A DNA stretch of 64,000 nt from Archegozetes longisetosus (Eukaryota > Arthropoda > Arachnida > Sarcoptiformes > Trhypochthoniidae), in the NCBI GenBank assembly GCA_018873245.2, contig JAEMBT020000002.1, positions 4,468,001 through 4,532,000 on the forward strand. The letters run 5' to 3'. Under the pieces are notes generated by a model. That model saw nothing but the letters and a program-made list of their open reading frames with translations. It searched no databases and was not told the DNA's origin. How positions within the stretch are numbered: the first letter of the stretch is position 1; each line of letters opens with the position of its first letter. A program made the position numbers and the translations under genes. Positions 12,501 through 24,593 of the stretch are shown in pieces.

Positions 12501-14690
12501 AAACGACATTTCTATAAATGGATTAAAATAAATTAAATTTATTTTAAAAATTGAATGCGTAAAAGTACACAAATAAACTAAAAGGTTAATACATTATAAA
12601 CTAAGGTAAGACTGACACATCAATTGCTTTTTGTTGTAACCTAAAAATAAAATCACAATACTTTCAAAACAAACATATTTAGTAATAAATCATCTCTCTT
12701 TTATGCTAATAATTTAAGTCATTTGGTGCCGATTGAGCATTAATTATATTGGCCCTTTAGGCTAATATGTAATTTCCGATAAACTTAATTGATAAAGTTA
12801 AGTTAATGTCAGATCTGTAACACTTATGCTTCTTCTTTAAATTATTTGCTAAGTTTATTGCTAATTATTGGGAATTAACAATGTACAATCCTGTCGTTCA
12901 ATTTTAAGTATCAATTTGTTTGCAAACCCGTTGGCAATGCTTACTACCGAAACCACTTTTAACGACATTCTAAAACTTTTTCAATTAAAGTTTATATTCT
13001 TTTAATTCCTAATAAAATCACCTAAATCAATAAAAACATTGTTCAATTAAGAGTACATTCACATTAACTCGAGGGTAACTTTCACTATCAACTAGATGAT
13101 TCGGAACTAAAGTTTTCATAATTTCTTATCTAAAAAGTCAAATTTTGAAGTAATCATGTAACTACGTGGGTGATAATCTTCTTATACTGTGTTATTCTTA
13201 ATACATATTAATTTTCCAGGTTTTATAACCACTTTCATTTGCACGTATTTGTCTTAAGTATTCAATTTTTTTACTATCTCTTCAAGGAATACTTTTAGTT
13301 TAAACTTACTTCCGAAAAGATATCACTGTTCCGAAACACACGAACAGTTCAGAAATTATTATACATACAGGATATGTTTGATTTCTTTCGCAATCAAAAC
13401 AGAAATCTAGTTAAAGGTCTCAAACATTTCGTTGAGTCACTCATATAAAATCCTATCTCTAATTCAAATAACATCATAGATAGGAGTTTATAGAATTCAC
13501 TCTACGATTTTCATTGATGTAAACCCTCAATGACAACAATTAAGTGAATAAATGAACAGTTGTTGATGTGTTTAACATGACTTTTTTAGAAACCAAAGTG
13601 AACCGACTTATTGAGTTTAGCGTTTTTTATAAAAAGTCATGCCATTAAATCTTGAAAAAACGATGCTAAACATTAATAGAATTTATAAATAAAGACATTA
13701 TTATTCAATCTTTTGTTAAAAAGGCATCAAACTTAGATCAGAGACGATCTAAATAGAAATTTCATAAATAAACTAAAGTTCAAGAATTTCTGTTGGCACC
13801 CATTGAACGATACAAATTTTAGACTTAATTATATTAAAATAGCAAATAAGAAGTTGATTTGTTTACAATTTGAATCAAAGCCACTAGAATTGGGCTGAAT
13901 TTCTCAATCTTTATCAAATACAAAAGTTAGCATAAGACGAGTGCTTCTCAAAAGATAAATAAATTTCAATAACAAGTGTCAATTAAATTGACCTTTTATT
14001 GACATCACAAATTATCTTATTATATATTAATATATTCAAATTCTAGTTCATTTAAACTTCTAGCTCAAAAGGATGGCTTAAAGCTAGTTTAACGGAAATT
14101 TAGATCACATGTATTTTATTAAAATTTCAAATCGGAACCTTTCCGATAAATCATGGATTTCGAAATTGATAAAACCAAGTTTCCGCTAATTAAAAAATCT
14201 ATCATTAAAAGTACTTGTTTATGGGTTTATTCTGGATTTATTTACATAGGAATGTGGAATAAATAAATAAATTATCTATGAGTATCAAGAAGTGAAAGTT
14301 AGTTTTATCAATAATTTATACTATAATTACCGAAATAGGATGTGAGACTATGTTTTTAAGAAATACTAACTGATATACCAGAAGGAAAATATGTGATTAC
14401 TTGCTTTCTAACAAAATGTTTGCCTACAACTCCCATCCCTAAAGGCTATCGTGGTTCGCAACGATAAATCGAAAGTTAGAATTTCAGCCCCTGTTAGGGT
14501 TTTATTATAGCATCTATTGGTTAGCCAAACGAGAGGTAACGCAATAATAATTCTAATGAACTAGATTTGGATGACCTCTCTCTCAAAGCGCTAGAAATTG
14601 CTGTTTTAAGAAGGTCTAGATATTTATTGAAAGTTTGACTTCTAGTTTCGGCGTCTGTTTCCGGATAAGCAGTACTTACTAAAAACAGGG
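6547..14690. other. Long apparently non-coding spacer (about 8 kb)
   Basis: Only short open frames occur here, and none shows a recognisable motif, signal peptide or consistent splice sites. The first ~800 bases belong to the PGAP5 duplication. The rest is AT-rich with scattered homopolymer runs. It could hold distal regulatory sequence for the flanking genes, but I see nothing specific apart from a simple repeat at 10913-10985. Confidence 0.5.
10913..10985. repeat. T/A-rich simple tandem repeat
   Basis: Imperfect repeats built from TTTATGTTATTATTTTATG-like units run for about 70 bases. This is low-complexity DNA with no coding meaning. Confidence 0.7.
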
Positions 14691-14691
14691 A

Positions 14692-14735
14692 TATATAAAA
14701 GATGAAACAAATTTTGACCCACTTATTCGCAGTCT
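14692..14735 (+). promoter_or_regulatory. TATA box and probable start site of the Gly/His-rich secreted protein gene
   Basis: TATATAAAAG at 14692-14701 is followed 30-40 bases later by an initiator-like GCAGTC (14729-14734). The leader then runs about 75 bases to the ATG at 14809. This arrangement is typical of highly expressed arthropod cuticle or secretory genes. Confidence 0.6.
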
Positions 14736-14808
14736 TAACTTTCTCTCGTGAACACGCTTTCTAGTTGTCGAACTTCTGCTGCTTTATTTCAATTAAGGAT
14801 TACCCAAA

Positions 14809-15284
14809 ATGAAATCTATTGTAAGTCAGGCCGTCTCTCGTAGCTTAAGCTACCAAGCAAAATGCTTCTTCCTATCTATTAAGTGTTGTGTTCATTCGAT
14901 TTTACTTTTTTTCAGCTGTTGTTTTGCTTATGTGTTGCATCAGTTTATGCAAGTGATGATTGGGGCGGAGGAGCAGTTCACAGCCGAGTCAAAACACCAG
15001 CTTTTGTTCTACCAATACCAGAAGTTGGCATAACTCTTGACAAAATCCCGTTATTCCTGCCGTTGCCAAAGATTGTTCTTCGCCACAATCCCACTTTGAT
15101 CACGAAACCAGTCGCAATACCAGTAGTTAGTCATGGAATCAGTTTGGGCCATGGAGGTGGACATGGTTTAGGACTTGGATTAGGTGGACATGGTTCTGCT
15201 ATCATTAAACTTGGTGGACATGGAGGTCTTGGTTTAGGAGGACATGGAGGCCTTGGTTTAGGAGGACATGGAGGGCTGTGGTAG
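14809..15284 (+). CDS. Secreted glycine/histidine-rich protein, cuticle-type
   Basis: Exon 1 (14809-14820) encodes only MKSI. A 95-nt intron (14821-14915, GTAAGT...TTCAG) then splits off the rest (14916-15284). This tiny first exon ending inside the signal peptide is the classic layout of arthropod cuticle-protein genes. The joined protein has 126 aa. It opens with a signal peptide MKSILLFCLCVASVYA, followed by a Pro/Val/Ile-rich middle and a C-terminal tail of repeated GLGLGGHGG-type units (about residues 84-124) ending in Trp. No Rebers-Riddiford chitin-binding consensus is visible, so a structural cuticle or silk/adhesive-like role is inferred from composition only. A polyadenylation signal AATAAA lies at 15391-15396, about 107 bases after the stop. 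Confidence 0.8.
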
Positions 15285-17314
15285 ATATGATAGTTTTTCA
15301 ATCTTGCTCATCATCACATCGATACCATTAATGTTTATAGTAAGTGATTTGCTATAATTGTCTTATATGTTTTTAGACTTGTTCAGTTAAAATAAAACGA
15401 ATTTGTTTTTATCTGTTCCTAGAGATCATTGAATACATAATTATAAATAGCATCACATTAAGGGTAATCGTATTATGAAGTGTTTATTCCTAGAACAAGT
15501 AATTTTTAGTGAATCATAATACTATCATCATTTTTATACTGTTCATATCATTATCCAATTTGATTCAATAAAAATTATTCTAATTGTAGAAACTTGACTT
15601 ATTTTTTCTTCCGTTTAATTATGTTTTTATTATAAACATTATGACACATTTTAAAGATAGCAAAATTACTCTCCTATTTGATTCACTTTTAAACAATGTA
15701 TTTATTTAGATAATATAACGAGTATTGGACACGTCACAATTAGTGTAACAATTAATTGACGCTTATTATTTTCTATCAACATGTTAATTGTTAATTTATT
15801 AAAATCTTAAAATTAAAAATTTATTTTAAAACTTATTTTAAGCTTATTGATTCACTTATTCGGAAAAAGTTACACGAATACAATGCTATTTAAAGAAGAT
15901 GTGATCTCGTAATCTGAATAAAGATTCTATAGTCTTTTCTTTTAATAGAAAAGCAATTGTGAACACGTTTAATTGTTTTCGAATGGAAAAATTGATCTTC
16001 GAGTAATGTTTATTTAGTTTTATATAGGTTTCGCTAATTAGAATTACTGACTGTTAATCGTAAGTAATGATAACATCGTGTGTAAAAATTAGGACTTATA
16101 GCATAAATTTGAAAAGCAGGATGATCTTTTTCATTTTTCTGATACTCCAACAATTAAAAGATATGACAAATTTCATTTAAGATGAGAAATCTCATCATAG
16201 ATGATGACAATTTTCTGTCACGTTCGATATTATTTAAATATAAAATTCGTTAACAAACAAGTATTGTATGGACTGTTGAGATTTGCATTATCTTTTCAAT
16301 CTTGTTTTGCCTGCAACTAAATCAACCTATCATTCAAAATGAACTGTACAGGGCCTCAGCTCTTATCAACTTAACATCTCAATTGATGTCACTCAAGTTA
16401 TGACTTATTGTTTATAGTCTTGAAGTAAAATTAAGCTCAAAAACATTTATAAGAATGAGACTTAAACTTTGTTTAATTCATTTCTTTCCGTCATTTGTTT
16501 TGACTCTAAGGTAAAATTGTGATAATTTGATTTGATTTTTGTGGCAGAGGATTGTGTTTTGTGGTAACTTTGCGCCTGAACATCAAACTTTATAATCATA
16601 TTCTCGACCATTTAGCATTAAAGTAAAACTAGTCTATTCTCATGTTTGTCATCGTATAATTTATCTCAAGCAATAAAAAAAGTCTGAGTGTTATAGAAGT
16701 CAAGGAAACAACTTCTAAATCATTAAATGTAATAATTGTTAGCTATAAAATTTTAGGAGCTTATTAAAAAGATGGATTTTATTCTGTATTTCTCTAAAAG
16801 ATATCTGCATTATAAGTGTGCAACAGCAGTAAACATAATTAGCTATATTAAGCAAAATTTAATATTCAAAGTGAAACAATGGACAAACTTTTTCTCATTG
16901 TTTTTCAGCTCATGAGAAACTCTTTTCATGACGTGGTCGTCAAATGAATGTTAAACATATACTAAAAATTTAAGTTAACACACAAACTGGACACATTATA
17001 CCAGTGAAAATAAACTGTTATAAGAGGAAGATTAGGAAATTTTTCAATTGTGATAAATATCGTAAATAATATGCTGTTAATATGAAGGCTTTCAGAAGCT
17101 TTTGTGTCGCAAATTTCCTTTATGTTTAAGCTAAAAATTCAAGCGAAAGATCATATTCAAACTAATATCACTCTAGCATCGACAGAATGAACTATCATCT
17201 GCTTAGAAACTAGTGTTTATCGGATAAAATTTTTAACTAAGGCTTTCATCCATGCCATTAATCTTAGATGAGCTACAAAAACTATAATTAAACTTATAAA
17301 TCGATTTGTAATAA
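15285..17314. other. Spacer upstream of the DMRT gene
   Basis: The first ~130 bases are 3' untranslated sequence of the preceding gene. The rest is AT-rich with no long frame. Two stop codons (TAATAA) sit directly before the DMRT ATG, so no coding extension exists there. Upstream non-coding exons or promoter elements could be present but are not identifiable. Confidence 0.5.
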
Positions 17315-20241
17315 ATGAGTTCAGCTGAAGGAGCAACAATCAGTGGGCGTTCAAGTGATTGTCTGACGAAGAATGAAAAAACCATGAGATGTGCCAAATG
17401 TTTAAATCACGGCGAGCTGGTTCCAGTTAAAGGTACAATTAGTATTAGCTCATTCCTTAAATAGCTTTTAAATTAAATTTTTAATTGAAATTCTTTTTTA
17501 CTAACCATCTGTCATATAATTGAAATTTGTGATCGATCTGAGAATATTCACCTATCATATCTCTCACATGTTTCGAAATAAGTTGTTATGTAGTAAATGA
17601 TTGTTTTGATTTTTGATTCAAGATTAATCACACCTGTTTCCAGGCATAAGCAATTCTATAATTTGTCCATTTCAAATATAAAGAATTTTTATTTTTCAAT
17701 CTAGTCATCATCAAATTTTTATAATCATTTCAAAAATATATCCTAAGAGAAGTATAATCTCTTAATCAATGTGAACATTCCATTTATAGTGAAGTTATCA
17801 GATTAAACAAATATGAATTACGAGAAAACAGAACAAAGACAACTTTCATATCATCTTTAGTTACAATGAATCCGTTGGCGCCAATTCAATAATTTCTATT
17901 ACAAGATGTTGAATATAAAAGAAAAACTAGTAAATTATTAATATATAAAGTATAGAGCAAATTGACTTTTTATAAACATTTCTATTAAAGTAAATTTGCT
18001 TTGAAATAGATTTTATCCTAACAATGAACTAACTAACAATGGCTCAATTCGAAGCTTATAATGGCACTAAATTAACTAAAGTATCAGATGATTACTGAAA
18101 AAGTTAATTGAGGCTTTTGACTCGTAATCAATCAAAAGATTGCTATTTTTCAAGTTCAATGTAATATTGTTTAAGTTTGTGTAGTATGGCACTAGTGATA
18201 ACCTGATTTTTGACTCATTTTTTGCTGATTCAACAAAATAAAGTATTAATAAGCTTAATTGAAAGCTGGATCGTTAAAAGTAGAGCAATAGTAAATCTGA
18301 AATATGTCATAAAGAAATTAAATAATTTTTTAGACATTGTTATTATCATGTTTTTGTTTTAAGAAAGAGATATCACTCACATGTTAACAGCTTGAGTGCA
18401 ATGTAAAGTTTTTTCTATTAGTTATGATAAAATAAGATCTCGGTTCGTGCAAGTCACTAATTTATAGTATAAGACTGAGTTATTAGCAATTATGAAACTT
18501 TAGTGTTGTTAACTTTTCATCTTGTTATTGTTTCTTCACGAGCCTTCACAAAATAAATGTGGTTTACTTACATAAATATCTTTTATTAGTTATTAGTAAC
18601 AGAAATAGTTTCATAACTCTATGAATATTACTTTAAGTGGACAACTCTCAACAACTTATTTCCGAATGTGCTTTAGAAACATGCACTCTGGAGAAATTAA
18701 CTTATTCGAGTATAATGAATAATTCAGAAACCGATTTTCGATCCTAACACCCAATACGAAAGATTGCGTTGAAAGGGGAAACGAACCTTTAATTGATAAA
18801 TTAAGGCAAATCACAATTATTCATTTCTAAACGCATTATTTTCAGATAATTAATAGTTTGTTTCTCATATCAACTTTATGTTAATAGTTAATTTTTTAAA
18901 TCGACCTACAAATTGAAAATAACCCGTAGTTTAAGAATCAGTTTGTTTATAATTCACATATTAATCAAATCTCATAAAAATTAAATTCAATTTAATTTAG
19001 ATCATAAAAATTATTGTCCGTGGAAGGAATGTCAGTGCGCTAAATGTAGTTTAATAGATGAACGAAGAAGAATAATGGCAGCTCAGGTGGCACTTAGAAG
19101 AAGACAATGCATTGAAGAGAGACTTCTCAAAAAAAACAAATTAAAAGCACAAAATAGTTTGGAAACTTTTAATAAAAATTCACAATTGAATCAGAACCAA
19201 GAAAAAGCTGACGAACAAAGTAGAAAAAACATTTGGAAAACAAGCCAACAATTAATGACTCAATTATACTCTATGATGGGCTCTGATGTGCTTAACGAAG
19301 ATATAGCCTTAAGTGCTGCTTATGCTTTGTTGAAGGAGAAGCGTAATCTTAATCTCACGCTGTCTTCAATTAGAAACGGCAAGTTTTTACTAATATAACT
19401 ACGGTTGTCAAAATACCTACTTATTAAATAGGGGAAGTTAGAGGCAGGTCAATCTTTAAACATTTCATACCTAATATTTAGATGAGCATATATTTTTCAC
19501 GGCTTTAAATATGAGATTCCCTTTTAAAGCACCTGTTCAATGCGTGGAGATCTAAACTTTAGTCTTGTTTGTTGGTAAATATATGTCAAACGTTTCGAAT
19601 TTAAGTTATGATTATCTAGATCTTGATCTAATTTTATTTTATTTCCGAGATCAGCAACTTTAATTCACTTCGAGAATAGGTTCAAAAATAAGTTTGTTTT
19701 CATCTGAAGAACATAGTTCTCAATGAAATGACTAGATTTTATCTTCAATAATCTAGTTTAATATCATCCTACTCTTAATGTATTTTTACATATTCTTAAA
19801 GGAAAGTTAAAATATTGAAAATTTGTTTTTTGGATAGCTAGCGAAGAACTTAAGAGATTGAGAGATTCACTATCAGCTGATAATTTGAAACTGATTCGAC
19901 GCGAAACGACAATAATTAGCAAAGAAGCAAAAGAAAGATCAGTGTCGCTTTCTTTACCTACAAACAATTCAGGCTTAGAATCAGCTCAAATGCATCTGAG
20001 TAATTATTACTATTATCAACGAATGTCACCCTATTATCGCAAACTATGCAACCTTCCAATTAGTCCAAATGTTAATTCATTTACTTTTCAAGCACAAGAA
20101 TCAATGCTTCAAAACTTTTTGTCAGCGCCAGCAATAAGTGGAGCTCAAAATATGATAGCAAGGAGTACTAGTTCAGCTGTCAGATGTTCATCAAATGTTT
20201 CAAATTTGAATAATTCAACGAATGGTTATCATAATAGTTGA
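17315..20241 (+). CDS. Dmrt: Doublesex/DMRT-family DM-domain transcription factor
   Basis: There are three exons: 17315-17432, 19001-19378 and 19838-20241, joined into 299 aa. The DM zinc module spans about residues 25-75, with all ligands present: C26, C29, H41, C45 and H32, C50, C52, C55. It is followed by the recognition-helix signature [12 protein letters not shown]. The usual Gly before the first ligand His is replaced by Asp. The first intron (1568 nt) splits the DM module, as in many DMRT genes. Residues about 120-165 ([14 protein letters not shown]...SSIRN) resemble the UBA-like dimerisation domain of doublesex. The second intron has a GC-AG donor (GCAAGT at 19379). Read-through would instead add GKFLLI and stop at 19396-19398, giving a 171-aa form. 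DMRT proteins control sexual development or neural identity. DMRT membership is sure; doublesex identity is probable, not proven. AATAAA lies at 20379. Confidence 0.9.
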
Positions 20242-23200
20242 ATGATCTTTATAGCTTTAAGTGTCAATTAAATACTGGTTCAATGTGTTTTCTATTAACT
20301 TTAAGTACAAATTGTTTTTCGTTATTATATATTCAATGTTGTATTTTAGAAACTTAAAAATGTTATATTTTTCTCTAAAATAAACTCTAAGTTTTAGTCA
20401 TAGAAGTATTGTTGCAAATGAAAATTTCTAAGTTCAAGTTTATTGTTAATCAAATTGATATATGAGCGTCAATTTCAACAAATCTGTGTGGTATTACATA
20501 GTAAAACAAACATTTACTATTACACAACGTTTAAGTGTGTTATCATAAATTAATTTAAACCAATTAATGGAATGGCAAATGAGTCGAACAATCATTATTC
20601 AATTCATACAAAAGATAATTACAGTCTTGTGACTAAATAATTGTTTGTCACATCGTTACCTATGCAAATTTTAATCATCTAATCAATTAATTACAATCAT
20701 AATTATTCTTAAGACTTCAAATTTGCTCGTTCTTCAGTTTTGCGTTCAATCTAATGGTTGAACAAACCTTTTACTGAAGCGCTTCTTCTTTAACTTGTTT
20801 TAAACGATTAAAAAACAAATCTATTACTTCGAAAAACTGCTTGTAATCATTATCAGGGCTTCAATGCTGGTAAGGTAACCAAATTTTCAAAAAGTCAATT
20901 TATTCAAATAATTCGTTCTATTGATAGCGACTTTTGTTATGCAAATTTGTTGCCTGCAGACAAAAGTTCAGTCAACTAATATAAAAATCAATTAAATAAA
21001 CCAAATTTGGGTTCGCTTTCTATTTATTATTCTTGTTGTTCATCTACATTTTTAAAAATAATAAAAAGATACTTATGCATTTTCCAAATGAAGTAAACAG
21101 AATTTCTAAGAGATTTTGCTCAATAAATAAATAATTCATTATCTCATGCTAATATAAGTACATTTTTTATGGCACAACGCAACTCAATCTGAAAGATATA
21201 AAACCAACTTATAAGTACTTTATTCTTCTAAAACCCAATATTTATTGTCTTGCAGTTGTCAAATGAACAAAGTCAAACTTCGTTTATGGCTTCGAGTCAT
21301 TTCTGTATGCATAGTGTTTCTAAATTTATTTTATTGATCAATTCAATATTTTTAAAATTACCAAAAAATAAATTTCTCCTGCAATCAATTATTTCCTGAT
21401 TAGCACACCTTAAAGAATAAAATAAAAATTATTTGTGACTTTTAGAAAATATAGTTCACGAGAAGTTAATATTAACTGCATCCAAGTCAAGCCACGATCG
21501 GTTAGGTTTCGACTAGAGTTATAACGAGTTTATTTTACTTACGCTCCATTAAATTGCTTGAATTCCTAAATCTGAAAAGCAATTCACTCGTTATCAGCAA
21601 AATATGATGGAAGGTGTTTGTAATTTATCAATTATTTATACTCTAACACTTATATTGTATGTTTCTTTTAATTATTTTCAATATAAATAGGAAAGTACTA
21701 GAAAATGAATTTAGAGCCAGAGGTCATTTAAGAGAGACAGTGGTGCAGTTAAAATATCTTTTCAATAGGATGTAAACTTAGAAATAGGATAGCTTTATTT
21801 CGGAAGTGGTCTCACTTGGGATTCCCTTTAACCTAATTTCAATTCAGACATACTTTCAGTTTCTTTGAAACTAAGAAAGTTTTTAAAACATTCATTCGTG
21901 ATAAATACATTTCAGCTGATCATTTACCCATTTGACTTATTGCATAACTTAACGCAAATAATTATTTTCGAAACAGCTTTACTTTTCAAAGCTTCTATTT
22001 TGAGATCTATTAAAAATATTTGTTTGATTTACTTTAACTCAATATACAGTATATTTATTAACTTATAATTATGAAAGTCATAAAAATGATCTTTTGGGCC
22101 AAGCATTATATCGTTCAAATCATTACTAAAAGAGGCAAGTGGACCGATACTATAAAGATAATCTCTTTCTAATAGGTTGTCATGTTTCGAGTAACGCTAA
22201 TGATTGTAATCCTTCCAGTTTTGCTTATATTAATCTCTGTCTCTCCATTTGTTTCTAAATTTTTGCCCCATCTACCATTTATATCAATATCTCTGAACCT
22301 CAGTTTTTGAGAAGGATAAAAGTGTGGTTCATAGACCGAAAAAATTGTTTCATTCAATATCTAGATTTGCTTGTATTTGAGGAATTGATTTGTGATTAGA
22401 ATTAGAACCAGGAATGGTATTTCCTTTTCATGCCTTCAAGTATCACAACCAAATCCTTTGTTTAAAACTGAAAAACTCGTTCAAACAAGATTGTTCGCAA
22501 AATCGAAACTTACTGGTTGGTATTATAGTTGTAAATATATACTTCAATTAAACGGCCATTAAGTTGTCAGATATTTTTCAATTCTAATAAAATCGAAATT
22601 CACTTAATGTCAAATTTAAATTTATTAGAGCCTAGATTTTTGATTTGCTGTCAAATGTTTCATCTCAAATAATTATAGTAGAACATGAAAGCAATTTGAA
22701 TAACATCATATATTTATGCTATCATTACATTAATTTATTTGATTAATAGTATTTCGTGCATATAAAAAGTTATTATTCCACTAGTAATACCTGTCTTAGA
22801 TGCCTATAAATCTTAAATAAATCAAATTTTAGACTCAATTATATTATTGTTTCAAATTAAGGTCCTCATTTCAAAACAATTCTAATCAACTCTAACTTTG
22901 CTTTTAATCGCGACAGATTCCGGGTATTAATTTGCCGGAAAATCAAAGTGAATTTTTCAAATGAAAAATTTAGATATGATTGCTTGAATAGAATGTTTAA
23001 TCTAAATCTTAATTAACATATATAGCATGTTAGGCAAGATTGCAAAATCTAGATATTCATAGATTTAACTTCTGTTAAAATTGTTAGTAACATGAGAACT
23101 AGCTTGCATAATAGTAAACAATTTAATTATCTAAATTGTATGCTTCAAAAATATATGCATCGATAAGCTTTGGGAAAAGTTATATCAAAATATAATTATA

Positions 23201-23963
23201 GGTGTTACATTCTCACTTTCGCTAAGTGTACTTGAATCAGCTTAGCTTAGTATAACTTATATACAATTTAGAATTGATATCTACTATGTAATTTCAGGCT
23301 AGGCTAGTAATTATAGACTTGACACATATGCTTGAGGATATTGTATAACACAGATGCATTGTTCAGTTTTGAAAAGGATTGAGTCAATCCGAGTTTTTGA
23401 AGAGATAACGAAAAACCACATAATTGTCAACTGAGAAAACCATGTCATTTGATCTCCAGCTAAGAGCGTTTTCGTTAAACTCAATGAAAAACTTAATTTC
23501 TTTTACTGATGGCAATTTTTTTAGTCTTATACCAAAAATAAATGTTGAACTGCTTTCCAGAAATACATTATTTTATACTCTACTATGCTCCAAATTTAAA
23601 TACGACCTTTGTAGTAAATGATTGACATGTTAGCTTTTAACTAAAGCCTCATCTCATATTGGCTGTTGGTACAACAAGCAGTAATTATTAAATACCTGTA
23701 ACCTTATTTATAGAAGTACTACGTAAATACCTGTTATCAAAACTTTTATTCATAGTTTAAAGTAGAGCTATTTTTAGTGAGCTATTGCAATAAGCAATCA
23801 CTTCAACAATAACTTTAACAAAACTTCTAAATTTATTAGTTTAGGTTAAAACAATTACTTAAAATAATCACTTAAATTGTATATTAGTTTTAATAAAATA
23901 TTAAACAATGATGTAAGATCACAGAAAGTTTTAGAAGTGTTTGTACAATTTTGAGCGTTCATC
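20242..23963. other. Spacer between the DMRT gene and perilipin
   Basis: About 3.7 kb of AT-rich DNA. The first ~140 bases are the DMRT 3' untranslated region. Several frames of 60-70 codons occur on both strands but lack motifs and splice partners. A slightly more C-rich patch near 22180-22340 stands out in composition only. No gene is supported. Confidence 0.5.
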
Positions 23964-24593
23964 TTATTTCCATGACATCTTAACGATGAGTTTATTGTAT
24001 CTCTCGTTAAGTCTCTCCTGTAATTTGGTGGGCAAGGAGACCATACGAGAGAACAGTTCTTGAGACTCATCATCCTTCTGTTCATTTGGCGGTAAATAGT
24101 CATCCAGCGTTTTCTCGATAATATCCATATAATGGGCTAATTTCTCACGAAGAGAAACAATAAATGGTCGTTCCAGAACTAAGTAGAGCTTCTTAACGCT
24201 CACCTCTTTCATCACAGATATTTGTTTGATGCCGTAAACCTTCAATTCGATTACTCGTTCAATTGCCTCTCCTTTGATCTCTTCCGGTGACTTCTTAATG
24301 GATGGCACTTTCTCTTCCAACTTATCCAAACCATTACAGGCTATGGTGTCGGCGAAACTGATTTGCTTCTCTAACTTTTTGGTCACGTGACAGACAGGAG
24401 TAGCGGTGGCCACGTAACTAATTGAATGCTCAGTTGTGGATAGAGTTGCGTTGACTAAGCCGTTATAGTTCTTAATGCGGCCGTAAATATCACGCGCTAT
24501 AGTTAGTGCCGAGTTTACGATTGGAATACTCGATACACGTGTGAATATTTGCACTTCATTTGGCTTCGAAGACATAATTGACAAATATCTCAT
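23964..24593 (-). CDS. Plin: Perilipin-family lipid-droplet protein (compact)
   Basis: This is a single-exon frame of 209 aa. Perilipins coat lipid droplets and gate lipase access. Family features seen in order are: an N-terminal PAT-type helix block (RVSSIPIVNSALTIARDIYG), a Leu-Ser-Thr-Ala/Thr-Glu segment (LSTTEHSISYVATATPV), a LEKQISFADTIACNGLDKL stretch ending in LEEKVP, and a C-terminal DDYLPP motif that recalls the insect LSD proteins' YLPA/YLPP. Amphipathic helices with an 11-residue feel lie between. Arthropod perilipins usually exceed 300 aa, so this one is short. The start could be the ATG at 24593 or the second one at 24575 (MSSKPNE), which looks more like a typical N-terminus. It is transcribed divergently from SMC3, with about 880 bp between the two starts. 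Confidence 0.8.
   Translation of the reverse strand: MRYLSIMSSKPNEVQIFTRVSSIPIVNSALTIARDIYGRIKNYNGLVNATLSTTEHSISYVATATPVCHVTKKLEKQISFADTIACNGLDKLEEKVPSIKKSPEEIKGEAIERVIELKVYGIKQISVMKEVSVKKLYLVLERPFIVSLREKLAHYMDIIEKTLDDYLPPNEQKDDESQELFSRMVSLPTKLQERLNERYNKLIVKMSWK

Noticed and set aside
21865-23621. Short frames in the DMRT-perilipin spacer, including a hydrophobic 42-codon frame near 22180
   Set aside because: Hydrophobicity follows from T-rich composition. There is no start context, splice signal or recognisable domain.
23855-24103. Minus-strand frame overlapping perilipin
   Set aside because: It is a different frame of the perilipin gene without family similarity.
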